This document shows, piece by piece, positions 29,951 to 38,246 of a DNA stretch of 64,000 nucleotides (the stretch's first letter is position 1; the number at the start of each line of letters is the position of its first letter). The translations under genes and the position numbers were made by a program. The notes under the pieces are model-generated. The model ran no database searches. It saw nothing but the letters and a program-made list of their open reading frames with translations, and was not told the DNA's origin. This DNA is from a virus, in the IMG/VR virus record IMGVR_UViG_3300045911_000567, positions 1 to 64,000 of that record. One strand, written 5' to 3'.

Positions 29951-31855
29951 TTATATATCACATGAGCCTGCTGTACATGCCAATTCATGACTTGCAGCAG
30001 TATTATCTGTGGATTCATATTGTTGAAGTTTACTCCAATCTATGTTCTTGGGCATCTTGTCGCTCAATTCGATATATGTTTTCTCGTCTATTTTCGTGTA
30101 TGGAGCTTGTCTATATATATGTTCCGTGTAAGGAAGAAATGAGACTCCTGCTATCTCGTCAAAATGTTTATATACAAATGCCGCAACCGATAACCACTCA
30201 TCTTCTCTCACATAAACTGTGATGGAAACCATATGTTCAGTCCAGTGTTTTCTGTATAATAGATATAACTCAAGCTGTTCAAGAGCGGATACATCATGCG
30301 CTTTTTTAACATCAAGCGGAGATTTCATCGGAAAGGAAAACACCGTCGTGTGTTCTGGTTTAGTTACATCTGGTTCGTTTGGAAAACCAGCATCTTTCAT
30401 AAAAACACATAAAGGATCTTTATTATCGGATCTAACAGTTCTGATGTAATAATCAGAAAATCTGGGATGAATTCCCGGCGCCGAATTTACCAAAGAAGAA
30501 ACTGTTCCCGAGGGCTTTATACACGTAATCGCAACCGAAGGATTTATATTCAGTTTTTTCGCCCACTTTTTATTTACTGCGATTGCATGTTCTCTTATTT
30601 CCGTTAAGAACGATGCAAGCTCTTTGCTCGGCGTTGACATGAAAACATTATCATAAATTCCTGTAAGAGAAACTCCAAGTAATCTTTCTTCTTCGCAATT
30701 TTTCTGCCAATCTTTAGAAAGGTATCTAAACTCGGTTAGTGTAGATTGAAACGTGCCCAATATTGTTGCTATTTCAACTTTTTGTTTAATTGTCTTTTTT
30801 GTATCTTCTGGTCGAATTACAACTTCACTTAAATTGCAGGTCTCCTTCGATCTCAGACTTATCTCCCCGCAAGGGTTGGTTCCGGCTATTTTATCTGCGT
30901 CTCTTCTGCCAATACTCTTTACGAATTTTTTAAGTCCGTGCAAGTTGAAAATGCCTCTCTCTCCCGACTTAGAATCGTATAATGATTTCCATTCATCCAT
31001 AAAAATTCCCATGTCCGGATGTTCGGTATAACAAGCAGAGTTATTGGCTAATGCTCTCTGTGGATGAATTTCCCACCAGTTTCCTGATTTAGCATGTCTC
31101 ATTCTATCATCTGAAAGATTGGACAGCGATATCAGTGCTGATCGTCGGACTCCGCCTACGACAATCGTATCTGCTACTTTACACACAATATCGTGACACT
31201 CTACACTTTGAAGTTTTCTACCAGATGCTGATTTGAAGGTTTTTATACAAAAATTACACAGGTCAATAAATGGTTCTGGACCTGATGCTCTCCCGCCGAA
31301 AGTCTTTAGTGGGGTTCCCGCCGGTCTGACCTCTGAAACATCTATTTTAGGAATCATGCCCTGATATAGCATACCTATTAATTCCTTCAGAGCTTTTGCC
31401 CATCCAATTCTAGAATCTTTTACTTTGATTGTAGTTTCAGTCTCATAGAAAGTTTCTGCGATCTCGGGCAATTTTGAAACGTATTGACGCTCAACAGAAA
31501 ATCCTACTCCGGTGCCACACGAAAGAATATATAAAATTTCATCAAAAGCTCTAGGCGAATCTATAGCTATAAATGAACAGTTGAAGCCAGACATTTCATC
31601 GCGTTCTAATGCCTTGCCGGCAGTCATCAGGCATCGCATAGAAGGCATGACATCTAATCGTAAAACAGCATTTTCTAATCTGTTTCTTGTCTTATTGTCT
31701 AATTTATACGATGTTCTTTTCTCTAAATGTTTCTCAAAAAAATCAAAATATCTTTTTACTGTTTCCTCCCATGTCTCTCTTCTCTTTTTATCCTCCAACC
31801 ACCGAGAATATCTGCTGAGATGAATGTATGACTGGTATTGTGTGGGTAATGACAT
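29951..31855 (-). CDS. nrdJ: class II (B12-dependent) ribonucleotide reductase
   Basis: 634 aa, a single-chain reductase of the adenosylcobalamin type. GFNCSF (first redox Cys), LSCGTGVGFSVE, TNPCGEISL (radical-site Cys loop), and a C-terminal CTAGSC pair (627, 632) that recharges the active site. No small-subunit gene is adjacent. T4 and most cyanophages use class I NrdAB, so this phage relies on host cobalamin. Supplies dNTPs for replication; transcribed from its own promoter (31878-31906). Confidence 0.85.
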   Translation of the reverse strand: MSLPTQYQSYIHLSRYSRWLEDKKRRETWEETVKRYFDFFEKHLEKRTSYKLDNKTRNRLENAVLRLDVMPSMRCLMTAGKALERDEMSGFNCSFIAIDSPRAFDEILYILSCGTGVGFSVERQYVSKLPEIAETFYETETTIKVKDSRIGWAKALKELIGMLYQGMIPKIDVSEVRPAGTPLKTFGGRASGPEPFIDLCNFCIKTFKSASGRKLQSVECHDIVCKVADTIVVGGVRRSALISLSNLSDDRMRHAKSGNWWEIHPQRALANNSACYTEHPDMGIFMDEWKSLYDSKSGERGIFNLHGLKKFVKSIGRRDADKIAGTNPCGEISLRSKETCNLSEVVIRPEDTKKTIKQKVEIATILGTFQSTLTEFRYLSKDWQKNCEEERLLGVSLTGIYDNVFMSTPSKELASFLTEIREHAIAVNKKWAKKLNINPSVAITCIKPSGTVSSLVNSAPGIHPRFSDYYIRTVRSDNKDPLCVFMKDAGFPNEPDVTKPEHTTVFSFPMKSPLDVKKAHDVSALEQLELYLLYRKHWTEHMVSITVYVREDEWLSVAAFVYKHFDEIAGVSFLPYTEHIYRQAPYTKIDEKTYIELSDKMPKNIDWSKLQQYESTDNTAASHELACTAGSCDI

Positions 31856-31877
31856 TCAGAAGTTCCTTATTATCTCG

Positions 31878-31906
31878 ACTATAACAAAAAAAGAGCAAAC
31901 AGTAAA
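31878..31906 (-). promoter_or_regulatory. nrdJ: sigma70-like promoter for nrdJ overlapping a terminator
   Basis: TTTACT (31901-31906), 17-bp spacer, TATAGT (31878-31883) on the minus strand. The spacer covers part of the upstream terminator stem and its T-run, 22 bp before the nrdJ ATG. Confidence 0.5.
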
Positions 31907-31918
31907 TTCTTTTTGCTC
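31884..31918 (-). terminator. intrinsic terminator
   Basis: Stem GAGCAAA/TTTGCTC (arms 31912-31918 and 31893-31899) with a 12-nt loop, followed on the minus strand by seven T. Ends the 33788-31943 transcript. Confidence 0.75.
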
Positions 31919-31942
31919 GATCATATTTACATTTTCAAAAAT

Positions 31943-32437
31943 CTAAATGTGCCACTCCTTCGGCGAAGAAGGATCAACAATTACTATATTTGCCTCATCG
32001 GATAATTTTGTTTTAATTGAAACGGGAGAAGTAGTGCCGTTTATGGTTGCATAAAAATATAGTTTCAGAGGGGAACAATTTATCAGATGTCTTTTATTGA
32101 TATTGAGGCGAAAAACTAATCTGGCATATCTATCTTTTATGTGTTTCTGTGATCTGCATGTGGGAAAAAATGTTCCGACTAGATCATTTTTATAATCATA
32201 TATGTTCATGTGTATTTGAGTTCTGCAAATGCCATCTAAAGAAACCAGTAGATAGGGAGTGTTGTTTTTGATTTTCCAGGAATATCCCTTCACGAACATT
32301 TCAGAAAAATTTATTTGTTTTGGCTCATAGTTGAAATATTGATTTCCAACCAACCTCAATCCAACATATTCCCCCGAGTGCGAAGATAAGCCTCTAATCG
32401 TTTCTAATGCGCGGATTATCAACTTTATAACAAACAT
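31943..32437 (-). CDS. hypothetical protein, beta-rich
   Basis: 164 aa. Many alternating strand segments (PYLLVSLDGI, QIHMNIYDY, RLVFRLNIN, LKLYFYATING) suggest a beta-sandwich, perhaps a carbohydrate-binding module. It overlaps the exported protein upstream by 44 bp in another frame. If the N-terminal helix (MFVIKLIIRALETI) is not exported, it is cytoplasmic. No family recognised. Confidence 0.5.
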   Translation of the reverse strand: MFVIKLIIRALETIRGLSSHSGEYVGLRLVGNQYFNYEPKQINFSEMFVKGYSWKIKNNTPYLLVSLDGICRTQIHMNIYDYKNDLVGTFFPTCRSQKHIKDRYARLVFRLNINKRHLINCSPLKLYFYATINGTTSPVSIKTKLSDEANIVIVDPSSPKEWHI

Positions 32438-33788
32438 TATTAGAGAACCTTAATACTACCTGAAATGGGTATGATAGCGGCGTTTTAGTTGATCTATAGA
32501 TGGGTCTTCCGTCTGTGAAATTTCCACTTCTATTATATGTATCTATAACTCGTCCGCGATGAATAACTCTAATATGTTTGCTTCTTGCAAGATCGCTCGG
32601 AGCAATAACGACTCCGCCCCTATTCGAGAACTCCGACTGCTTTAACAGAAAACCTTTCTTAAATCCATCATTTGGTTTTCTTACAGAAGAACACCCACGC
32701 AATGATATATTCTCCATTTCAGTCCAAATGAATTGAGCTGGAAATCTAACTCCATTTCTTCTAATTCTTATTAGCTCTTGTCTGATTTTAGAATGAATTG
32801 ATCTATATTTTGAGCATTGACGCTTCGTGGGACCAATAAAACCTTTTCTATCTGGATCGAGACAGTTATATTCATCTACCCAAAAATAGGCAGTTTCGCA
32901 CCTATTAGCAAACTCCTCGAAGTATTGTTGTAATGGACGGCCGCTGTTTATCCAATTCTTCGATACGTTTGGCACACCCAACGCTCTGAGTCGTCTATAT
33001 TCTTTTTCCCAGAATGATTTTCTTTCAGGAAACCCTATATCTAATCCATCTGTGTTTACTATACAAGGGGCTTTAACTAATGGAAATAATCCATGATCTT
33101 CTATATAATCTGCTCCAGTTCTGCGCCGATTGATGCTATTTCCTCCCAAAGGATTCCAGATTACTCTACAATTAGGAAACAATTCTCTCGTCCAATTCAC
33201 CAAAATTTTTCCAGATTGCCAGGATAAATTGCTCTCTAATACCGGAGAAATTCTACATTGAGTGTGCGCTGGCAAATGCTTAGCCAAAAATTTTCTAAGA
33301 TTAGCTGTGTATTTGATGAAGTCTCGCTTCAGTTGTACATTATTTCTCGATTTAACTGCGGAATCAAAATCTTTCAGAGATTTGAACCTCCATAAAAATT
33401 CATGATTTTCCAGTCTATTATTTCTTAGTCCTGGGTTATTCATTAAATGAATATCGAGATATTCAACTATATTTTGGTTTAATGTTTTCTTTAAACAGTC
33501 ATATCTTCTATCATAGCTGTCAGATTTCAATTCGGACTCTTTACCAAAAGTATTATAAAGGAATGCAATTTGAATTGGAGTTATGCCTTGAATAGATGAC
33601 AAAAACTCTCTGCATCTAAATCCAGGATGGGCAATGGCAAATGGAGCTACACCGATGTTTGGAAGTGAGTCTTTGCTGTCCAACGCGGTATTTGCATATG
33701 TATATATGTCGGTTTTAATATCTGGTCGATTGACTGCAAAAAAAGCTGCAACCAAAATAAGAACAAATGCTGATATCCATTTAATCAT
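32394..33788 (-). CDS. exported or membrane-anchored protein, possible TIM-barrel hydrolase
   Basis: 464 aa from ATG 33788 (a TTG three codons earlier exists). Signal anchor IKWISAFVLILVAAFFAV (residues 2-19). The following domain has alternating strands and helices (VEYLDIHLMNN, CRISPVLESNLS, CRVIWNPLGGN, TAYFWVDEYNC, FIWTEMEN), with acidic residues at strand ends as in glycoside hydrolase barrels, and eleven Cys that fit an oxidising compartment. Function not recognised; a glycan hydrolase is only a guess. Confidence 0.5.
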   Translation of the reverse strand: MIKWISAFVLILVAAFFAVNRPDIKTDIYTYANTALDSKDSLPNIGVAPFAIAHPGFRCREFLSSIQGITPIQIAFLYNTFGKESELKSDSYDRRYDCLKKTLNQNIVEYLDIHLMNNPGLRNNRLENHEFLWRFKSLKDFDSAVKSRNNVQLKRDFIKYTANLRKFLAKHLPAHTQCRISPVLESNLSWQSGKILVNWTRELFPNCRVIWNPLGGNSINRRRTGADYIEDHGLFPLVKAPCIVNTDGLDIGFPERKSFWEKEYRRLRALGVPNVSKNWINSGRPLQQYFEEFANRCETAYFWVDEYNCLDPDRKGFIGPTKRQCSKYRSIHSKIRQELIRIRRNGVRFPAQFIWTEMENISLRGCSSVRKPNDGFKKGFLLKQSEFSNRGGVVIAPSDLARSKHIRVIHRGRVIDTYNRSGNFTDGRPIYRSTKTPLSYPFQVVLRFSNNVCYKVDNPRIRND

Positions 33789-33809
33789 AATTGCCACACT
33801 TAATATATA

Positions 33810-34799
33810 TCAAACTTTTGCCCATGACGCCAGACGCAATTTCGCTTCCAATCCTGAATATGTTCGATTTTCGATTTCGGCGAGGATTTCATTCTCTGTA
33901 AGTCCAGACAATATCATATCATTAATATCCTTTGCTTGATTTTTTTCGTTCCATATGCAAATCGAAAATCCATGATCGATTGCCTTTCTCATTAGTGCTA
34001 TGATTTGTTTGTTTCTTGGTTCGTTGTCAAATATGTAAGTTACATTATATTCAGAAAAAATGCTCTTAACTTTTTCTAAATTCGAACCAATTGCAGCAAC
34101 GCAATTGGGTAAAAACAAACTATCTATCGGTCCTTCGACCACGTATATTTTTTTATTAAAATCTATCGTCTCCAGCCCGAAAATCAATTCTTCGTTTGTT
34201 TTATTTTTTACTGTAATATACCTCAAATTACTGTTACCAAGTGCCCTGCCTTGCAATCCTATTAAATTTCCAGAGCGACTAAAAATTGGAAAAACGATTC
34301 TGGGTTCTTTTCTGAGAGAATATTCTTCTTGAAATAAATCCTCTACTAATGCTGCAAAATTTTCTGTATAATATATGCGTTCTTGATTTATTATTTTACG
34401 CGAGTCTAGATATTGTCTGGCTGGATGATTGTCGGTCAAATCGACAATTTTTTTGATTAGAATACTCGATAGTTCAATAGAAGGGGATTCTGTTTTTTCT
34501 GGTTCTGAAGTAGACTGAATGGAATTGTTAGCTCCAAACTTTTCAAAAATATATTCTTTATAGATGTTATGAAAATTGTTTTTCAGAAAAGATGCAAATG
34601 TCGTTCCTACTCCGCAATTATGACACCGATAAAATAATGATTGATTTTTCTCGTATATATAGCCCCTTGCCTTCGTTGAATTAGTTTTGCTATCTCCGCA
34701 AATAGGGCAAGAAAAATTATATAAATGACTTTTCTTTTGTCTGAAATTTCTTACATACGGAGAAATGTAAGAAACATATTTTAAGTCAATATAAAGCAT
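33810..34799 (-). CDS. 61: DNA primase gp61
   Basis: 329 aa, like T4 gp61 (342 aa). N-terminal zinc ribbon with CPIC (31-34) and CHNC (59-62), then RIVFPIFSRSGNLIGLQGRAL, TOPRIM motif VVEGPIDSLFLPN and YIFDNEPRNK. It makes RNA primers on the lagging strand with gp41. It lies apart from the replication cluster at 46-57 kb. Confidence 0.9.
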   Translation of the reverse strand: MLYIDLKYVSYISPYVRNFRQKKSHLYNFSCPICGDSKTNSTKARGYIYEKNQSLFYRCHNCGVGTTFASFLKNNFHNIYKEYIFEKFGANNSIQSTSEPEKTESPSIELSSILIKKIVDLTDNHPARQYLDSRKIINQERIYYTENFAALVEDLFQEEYSLRKEPRIVFPIFSRSGNLIGLQGRALGNSNLRYITVKNKTNEELIFGLETIDFNKKIYVVEGPIDSLFLPNCVAAIGSNLEKVKSIFSEYNVTYIFDNEPRNKQIIALMRKAIDHGFSICIWNEKNQAKDINDMILSGLTENEILAEIENRTYSGLEAKLRLASWAKV

Positions 34800-34819
34800 C
34801 GATCTAATATATCAGATCT

Positions 34820-35095
34820 TTATGTTTTTACCAAATCGCTAATTTTTTCCTTTAACTCTTCAACCGCAAGTTCAAGATGTATAATTCTTGATAATAAGTC
34901 ATGTTTTTTCAGTGGACGAATTTGAGGCTTATCTACCACTGGCTTTGGTTTTTCTTTCTTTGCTTTTTTCAATTCTTTTGATTTCTCATTAACTCTGCGA
35001 GCTTTTGATAAATCTAAGTGCTGAACAATCTCTTCAGCATTATCGTCAAACTTCTTATCTAATTCTTTAGATGTTAGTTTATTCTTTTTAGGCAT
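34820..35095 (-). CDS. charged hypothetical protein
   Basis: 91 aa, about one-third Lys/Glu. FDDNAEEIVQHLDLSKARRVN recalls CopG/BrnA-type antitoxin tails, followed by a Lys-rich linker and a short C-terminal coiled coil (LLSRIIHLELAVEELKEKISDL). The similarity is weak, and no toxin gene is adjacent. Precedes primase by 20 bp. Confidence 0.5.
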   Translation of the reverse strand: MPKKNKLTSKELDKKFDDNAEEIVQHLDLSKARRVNEKSKELKKAKKEKPKPVVDKPQIRPLKKHDLLSRIIHLELAVEELKEKISDLVKT

Positions 35096-35097
35096 AA

Positions 35098-35448
35098 TTA
35101 TTCTCCATAATGTTCTTTATATGTATCTAGTGATTTTCTAAGAAGAATAATGTGCTGTTTAATCTCTTCGATATTTATCGCAAGATTCTCATAATTTGAA
35201 CTTGTTAATCCAAAAACAACAGGATCTATATTCTTATCTCGTAAACTCTGAAAAACCTGATCTGCATTATCTTCATGTATGACGACAAATGAAACATCCC
35301 TCAGTTTCAACTCAGGAGGGTAGGGCAAATTCAGCGCAAATTTTTTATTACACGGGGGACATGGAAGTTTTGTTGCTGAGCAAGAAGTCATAAGCAACAT
35401 AATGCAAATTGCACTCATGATGTGTTTTATTTTCTTTACAGAATTCAT
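35098..35448 (-). CDS. lipoprotein, second o-spanin-like protein
   Basis: 116 aa. Lys-rich N-terminus, hydrophobic helix and lipobox MTSC (residues about 20-23), then CPPC and Pro-rich start, as in outer-membrane spanins. The remainder is helical (NIEEIKQHIILLRKSLDTY). It overlaps the other lipoprotein gene by 101 bp in another frame. Would be lipid-anchored in the outer membrane if the host is Gram-negative. Confidence 0.6.
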   Translation of the reverse strand: MNSVKKIKHIMSAICIMLLMTSCSATKLPCPPCNKKFALNLPYPPELKLRDVSFVVIHEDNADQVFQSLRDKNIDPVVFGLTSSNYENLAINIEEIKQHIILLRKSLDTYKEHYGE

Positions 35449-35608
35449 TTCTATCCTTCAAGTCATACACTACATTTATCGGTCTAATGATAGGTTCCAT
35501 TATCGTTACTATCATTCTATCTATTTCATGTATTGTCGAACATCCAAACAAACATATTGCTGTTAATATTATGAGCAATCTTTGCCCTTTGAAATATCCT
35601 TGAAACAT
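35348..35608 (-). CDS. lipoprotein, o-spanin (Rz1-like)
   Basis: 86 aa. Hydrophobic helix LLIILTAICLF followed by lipobox LFGC (about residues 20-23), then a short exported part. The start lies inside the i-spanin gene in a different reading frame (40-bp overlap), the layout of lambda Rz/Rz1. Expected to act with the inner-membrane spanin to fuse membranes in the last step of lysis. Confidence 0.65.
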   Translation of the reverse strand: MFQGYFKGQRLLIILTAICLFGCSTIHEIDRMIVTIMEPIIRPINVVYDLKDRNEFCKENKTHHECNLHYVAYDFLLSNKTSMSPV

Positions 35609-35976
35609 TTAAATACTTCTTTAGTTGCTAAGTTAGCTTTCTTTTCGATTAAAGAAGACTTTTTTAGCGCAAGCTCTCCCAGTGACTTCTTTCCTCTCGC
35701 TTTTCTATTTAGCTTATCTTCTAACTCTTTAATTTTCTCGCCTGCTTTTCGTTCTGCTAATTGAAAAGTTAGCAGTCTTTGTCGAACTGCTTCTGACTCT
35801 TTAATCAATAATTCTATTGCTTTCTCTTGAGAATGAACTAAAATAGTCAACTCCGCATTTTCTTTGGATAATCTTTCTATCTTTGCGCTTGTGCGATAAT
35901 AGTAAACACCGGCAGTAGACAAAACTGATGCTATTAGTAAAAATCCTATAACATATCTATTTGCTAATAGTGACAT
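35569..35976 (-). CDS. i-spanin (Rz-like)
   Basis: 135 aa from ATG 35976; the longer frame starts at a TTG inside the terminator hairpin. One N-terminal transmembrane helix (residues about 8-27) then a long periplasmic coiled coil (AKIERLSKENAELTILVHSQEKAIELL...). This topology and the overlapping lipoprotein genes indicate the inner-membrane spanin. The ATG lies right after the T-run of the upstream terminator and has no obvious ribosome site. Confidence 0.7.
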   Translation of the reverse strand: MSLLANRYVIGFLLIASVLSTAGVYYYRTSAKIERLSKENAELTILVHSQEKAIELLIKESEAVRQRLLTFQLAERKAGEKIKELEDKLNRKARGKKSLGELALKKSSLIEKKANLATKEVFKCFKDISKGKDCS

Positions 35977-36003
35977 AAAAATGCGGGGAGACAAGCTCCC
36001 CGC
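35977..36003 (-). terminator. intrinsic terminator
   Basis: Perfect 8-bp GC stem GCGGGGAG/CTCCCCGC (arms 35996-36003 and 35983-35990), 5-nt loop, then ATTTTTA on the minus strand. It ends the transcript of the Cys-rich protein and abuts the i-spanin start. Confidence 0.85.
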
Positions 36004-36010
36004 TCCATTA

Positions 36011-37513
36011 TTATTTTAAACACACCTTCTTTTTATCTGGACACTTAGAAATTTCGGTTTGCACCTTGTTTCTAAGTTTTAGGGTATCGGGAGCAGTTTT
36101 TTCGCGATTGCGGCAAGCTAATCTAGCTCCTCTTTGGGCATCACTTGCTTGTTTATACAATCTTTCTGTTAACCGTCGCAGCTTTCTCAACTTAGCTGTA
36201 TTGACTATGTTAGCGCACTCTCCCGGACACAGAAATACTGTTGTTTCTAGTGAGTCTACAGTTAGAAGATATTCTTCCAGTAGTTTTTTTACTGTTCTAA
36301 TAGATTTTTTGGATCTATTAGTTAGTCTTCTGTCGCACTTCGACTGTTTTTGAAAATAAGGAACACTCCTATTACTTAGTTGTCTTCCCAGTCTTTTCAA
36401 ACTAGGCTTATTGATGTATATCTCAGTCGGAAGATCACATTTTGGGCTCTCCGGTGTGGGAGTTGGCTCCGGTGTGGGAGTTGGCTCCGGTTCTGGCTCT
36501 TGACAAGAAGAACCATCGCCGCCACAGACGCCGCACGAATCGACTACGGAAGAGCCGTTAGGAACTCCGGCGCAATCTAAACATGTCGAGTTATTTCCGC
36601 CACAGACGCCGCACGAATCGACTACAGAAGAGCCGTTAGGAACTCCGGCGCAGTCAGCACAAGTGGAACCATCACCACCACAGACACCACACTCGTCTAT
36701 TAGTTTATCTCCGTTTGGTGTTCCTGCACAATCCTGACAAGTCAACCCATCGTTTGATTTGTCGTTGTCACAAACACCACAAACATCGATGCTATTGTTT
36801 CCGTTAGGAACTCCAGCACAATCGGCACATGTAGAGCCATCGCCACCGCAGACTCCGCAAGCATCAACCACCGATACCTTATCAGGAGGAGTCAATTTGA
36901 TGAGCTTTCCTGCGCAATCCACTTCACATGCTTTGCTATTTGAACTGGCTGTTGCAGTTTTACCCGTCAAAGACCAGACCAAATTACTTCCATTAAATGG
37001 AACTGAGAAAACAAAAGTTTGTCTGCCGACCAAAAATTGTGTTGGCTGTCCTCTGTTTTCTGGGCTAGGAGTAAACTTATTTCTGCTTCCTACAGGAACA
37101 TTAACTGTTACTCCATTAGTATTATTTGTTCCGAAAAAAGCCACAAATTCATTATCTCCCTTTTTCTGAACACACTCTAAAACAGGAGAAACCTGAAGTT
37201 CCGGTTCTGGTGTAGGAACTACACACTGCCGATAAAACCACTTACCGTCACAGCCCGCTTTCACATATACCCCCGAGAGCTGTTTATTTTTTGTGAAGGT
37301 TCCGGATTTTCCTTGTTTTAGATTATCAAATTTAAACTGAGAGTTATCGCAAAATTTCAATATGACATGCGACAAGTCCTTAGATGAAGAGACAGAAACA
37401 GAGTTTCCGTCTCCTGAGAAATTAGCTATAAAAGGTGCGCCACTGGGGTTTGTAGCATTACTCGTAGAAAGACAACAAGCAAAGATCAATAAAACAAACA
37501 CATTTTTTTTCAT
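36011..37513 (-). CDS. secreted Cys-rich protein with CGVCGGDGSTC-type repeats
   Basis: 500 aa from ATG 37513; a GTG four codons earlier is less likely. A signal peptide (MKKNVFVLLIFACCLSTSNA) is followed by a beta-rich domain (residues about 25-200), five repeats of about 26 aa of the form D.CGVCGGDGSTC.DCAGVPNG (about 205-340), a Pro/Glu/Thr linker (PTPEPTPTP), and a basic helical C-terminal domain with six Cys. Disulphides and export are implied. Such repeats occur in secreted proteins of bacteria, eukaryotes and giant viruses. It has its own promoter and terminator. Confidence 0.7.
   Translation of the reverse strand: MKKNVFVLLIFACCLSTSNATNPSGAPFIANFSGDGNSVSVSSSKDLSHVILKFCDNSQFKFDNLKQGKSGTFTKNKQLSGVYVKAGCDGKWFYRQCVVPTPEPELQVSPVLECVQKKGDNEFVAFFGTNNTNGVTVNVPVGSRNKFTPSPENRGQPTQFLVGRQTFVFSVPFNGSNLVWSLTGKTATASSNSKACEVDCAGKLIKLTPPDKVSVVDACGVCGGDGSTCADCAGVPNGNNSIDVCGVCDNDKSNDGLTCQDCAGTPNGDKLIDECGVCGGDGSTCADCAGVPNGSSVVDSCGVCGGNNSTCLDCAGVPNGSSVVDSCGVCGGDGSSCQEPEPEPTPTPEPTPTPESPKCDLPTEIYINKPSLKRLGRQLSNRSVPYFQKQSKCDRRLTNRSKKSIRTVKKLLEEYLLTVDSLETTVFLCPGECANIVNTAKLRKLRRLTERLYKQASDAQRGARLACRNREKTAPDTLKLRNKVQTEISKCPDKKKVCLK
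36450..36491 (-). repeat. 18-bp tandem repeat encoding PTPEPTP linker
   Basis: The unit ctccggtgtgggagttgg occurs twice in tandem and begins a third time, within the linker of the Cys-rich protein. Confidence 0.7.
36519..36655 (-). repeat. 59-bp direct repeat in the Cys-rich gene
   Basis: Copies at 36519-36577 and 36597-36655 differ at one base and are 78 bp apart, exactly 26 codons, the length of one protein repeat. Degenerate copies continue to about 36870. Confidence 0.85.
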
Positions 37514-37545
37514 AATAAGTCTCACTCCTATATGTATATATTAAA

Positions 37546-37574
37546 ATTTTAACACACCACTCTTTCGAAGTCAA
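37546..37574 (-). promoter_or_regulatory. sigma70-like promoter for the Cys-rich secreted protein
   Basis: TTGACT (37569-37574), 17-bp spacer, TAAAAT (37546-37551) on the minus strand; an AGGAG ribosome site lies before ATG 37513. Confidence 0.65.
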
Positions 37575-37579
37575 TAATA

Positions 37580-37912
37580 TCAGTGCATAATAATATCTTT
37601 TGGTGGATATGGAAGTGAATCTATTTCCATCTGACCCAACAGATAAACATCCATAGCATCCTCTTGAATCATCTTGGATTTCTGATAAAACCGATTGATC
37701 ATTAGTATGGTGTCTAATGGATCGTTTTCCAAGTATGCTTTTTTTAATCTTTCCAATTCCTCAAACATAGTGGCCATCATGGATAGATACAAATCAATAC
37801 GAGAATCCATTACCGAGCCTTTTTTACTTTTATTCTTGGCTTTGAGTATTTCTTGATACAAAGACTCTAGACTTTCTGGTAAAACTTTTTCTATGAGATC
37901 CTTTAAATTCAT
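37580..37912 (-). CDS. hypothetical helical protein
   Basis: 110 aa from ATG 37912, one base after the upstream stop; the longer frame overlaps the neighbour heavily. Entirely helical with MNLKDLIEKVLPESLESLYQEIL at the start and AMDVYLLGQMEIDSLPYPPKD at the end. No recognised family. Last gene of the late 46-37 kb block. Confidence 0.55.
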   Translation of the reverse strand: MNLKDLIEKVLPESLESLYQEILKAKNKSKKGSVMDSRIDLYLSMMATMFEELERLKKAYLENDPLDTILMINRFYQKSKMIQEDAMDVYLLGQMEIDSLPYPPKDIIMH

Positions 37913-37913
37913 A

Positions 37914-38246
37914 TTAATGAACCTGCGATGATTGGTGTTTTCCAAAAATAACACCCCTACAGAAAGCATGTAAGTCTTTGCCGTTTTCTGTTATTGCACA
38001 TATGAATATCGCAGTTTCGAATATTCTCGATTTCAATAAATCAACATCAGATTCATGCCCGAATGTTTTTCTAAATGTCACGGATATTAAATCATTGAGG
38101 CGAAATGTTAGGGTGTCTAGATCTTCTGATATGATTGATGTTATTGCTGCCACAAAAGGATAAATTTTTCCAACTTCCAGGCCACCGGCTTCTATAAGTT
38201 CAGTTGAAAGGATTTTTGTTAATTGCTTACTCATTTTTTTTATCAT
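37914..38246 (-). CDS. hypothetical helical protein
   Basis: 110 aa from ATG 38246; TTG 38255 and ATG 38234 are alternatives. Helical with moderately hydrophobic segments (IYPFVAAITSIISEDLDTLTFRLNDLI, FETAIFICAITEN). No ribosome site stands out. Follows the DUF5661-like gene directly. Function unknown. Confidence 0.5.
   Translation of the reverse strand: MIKKMSKQLTKILSTELIEAGGLEVGKIYPFVAAITSIISEDLDTLTFRLNDLISVTFRKTFGHESDVDLLKSRIFETAIFICAITENGKDLHAFCRGVIFGKHQSSQVH

Noticed and set aside
34820-35095. Toxin-antitoxin module
   Set aside because: Only a weak resemblance to CopG/BrnA-type antitoxin sequence; no adjacent toxin-like gene.
36519-36870. Regular direct repeats resembling a CRISPR array
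   Set aside because: Spacing is exactly 78 bp (26 codons) and the repeats code for conserved Cys-rich protein units; the spacers are degenerate copies of the same unit, not unique sequences.
36759-37169. 136-aa plus-strand frame opposite the Cys-rich gene
   Set aside because: A shadow of the repeat-coding strand with no ribosome site or promoter.
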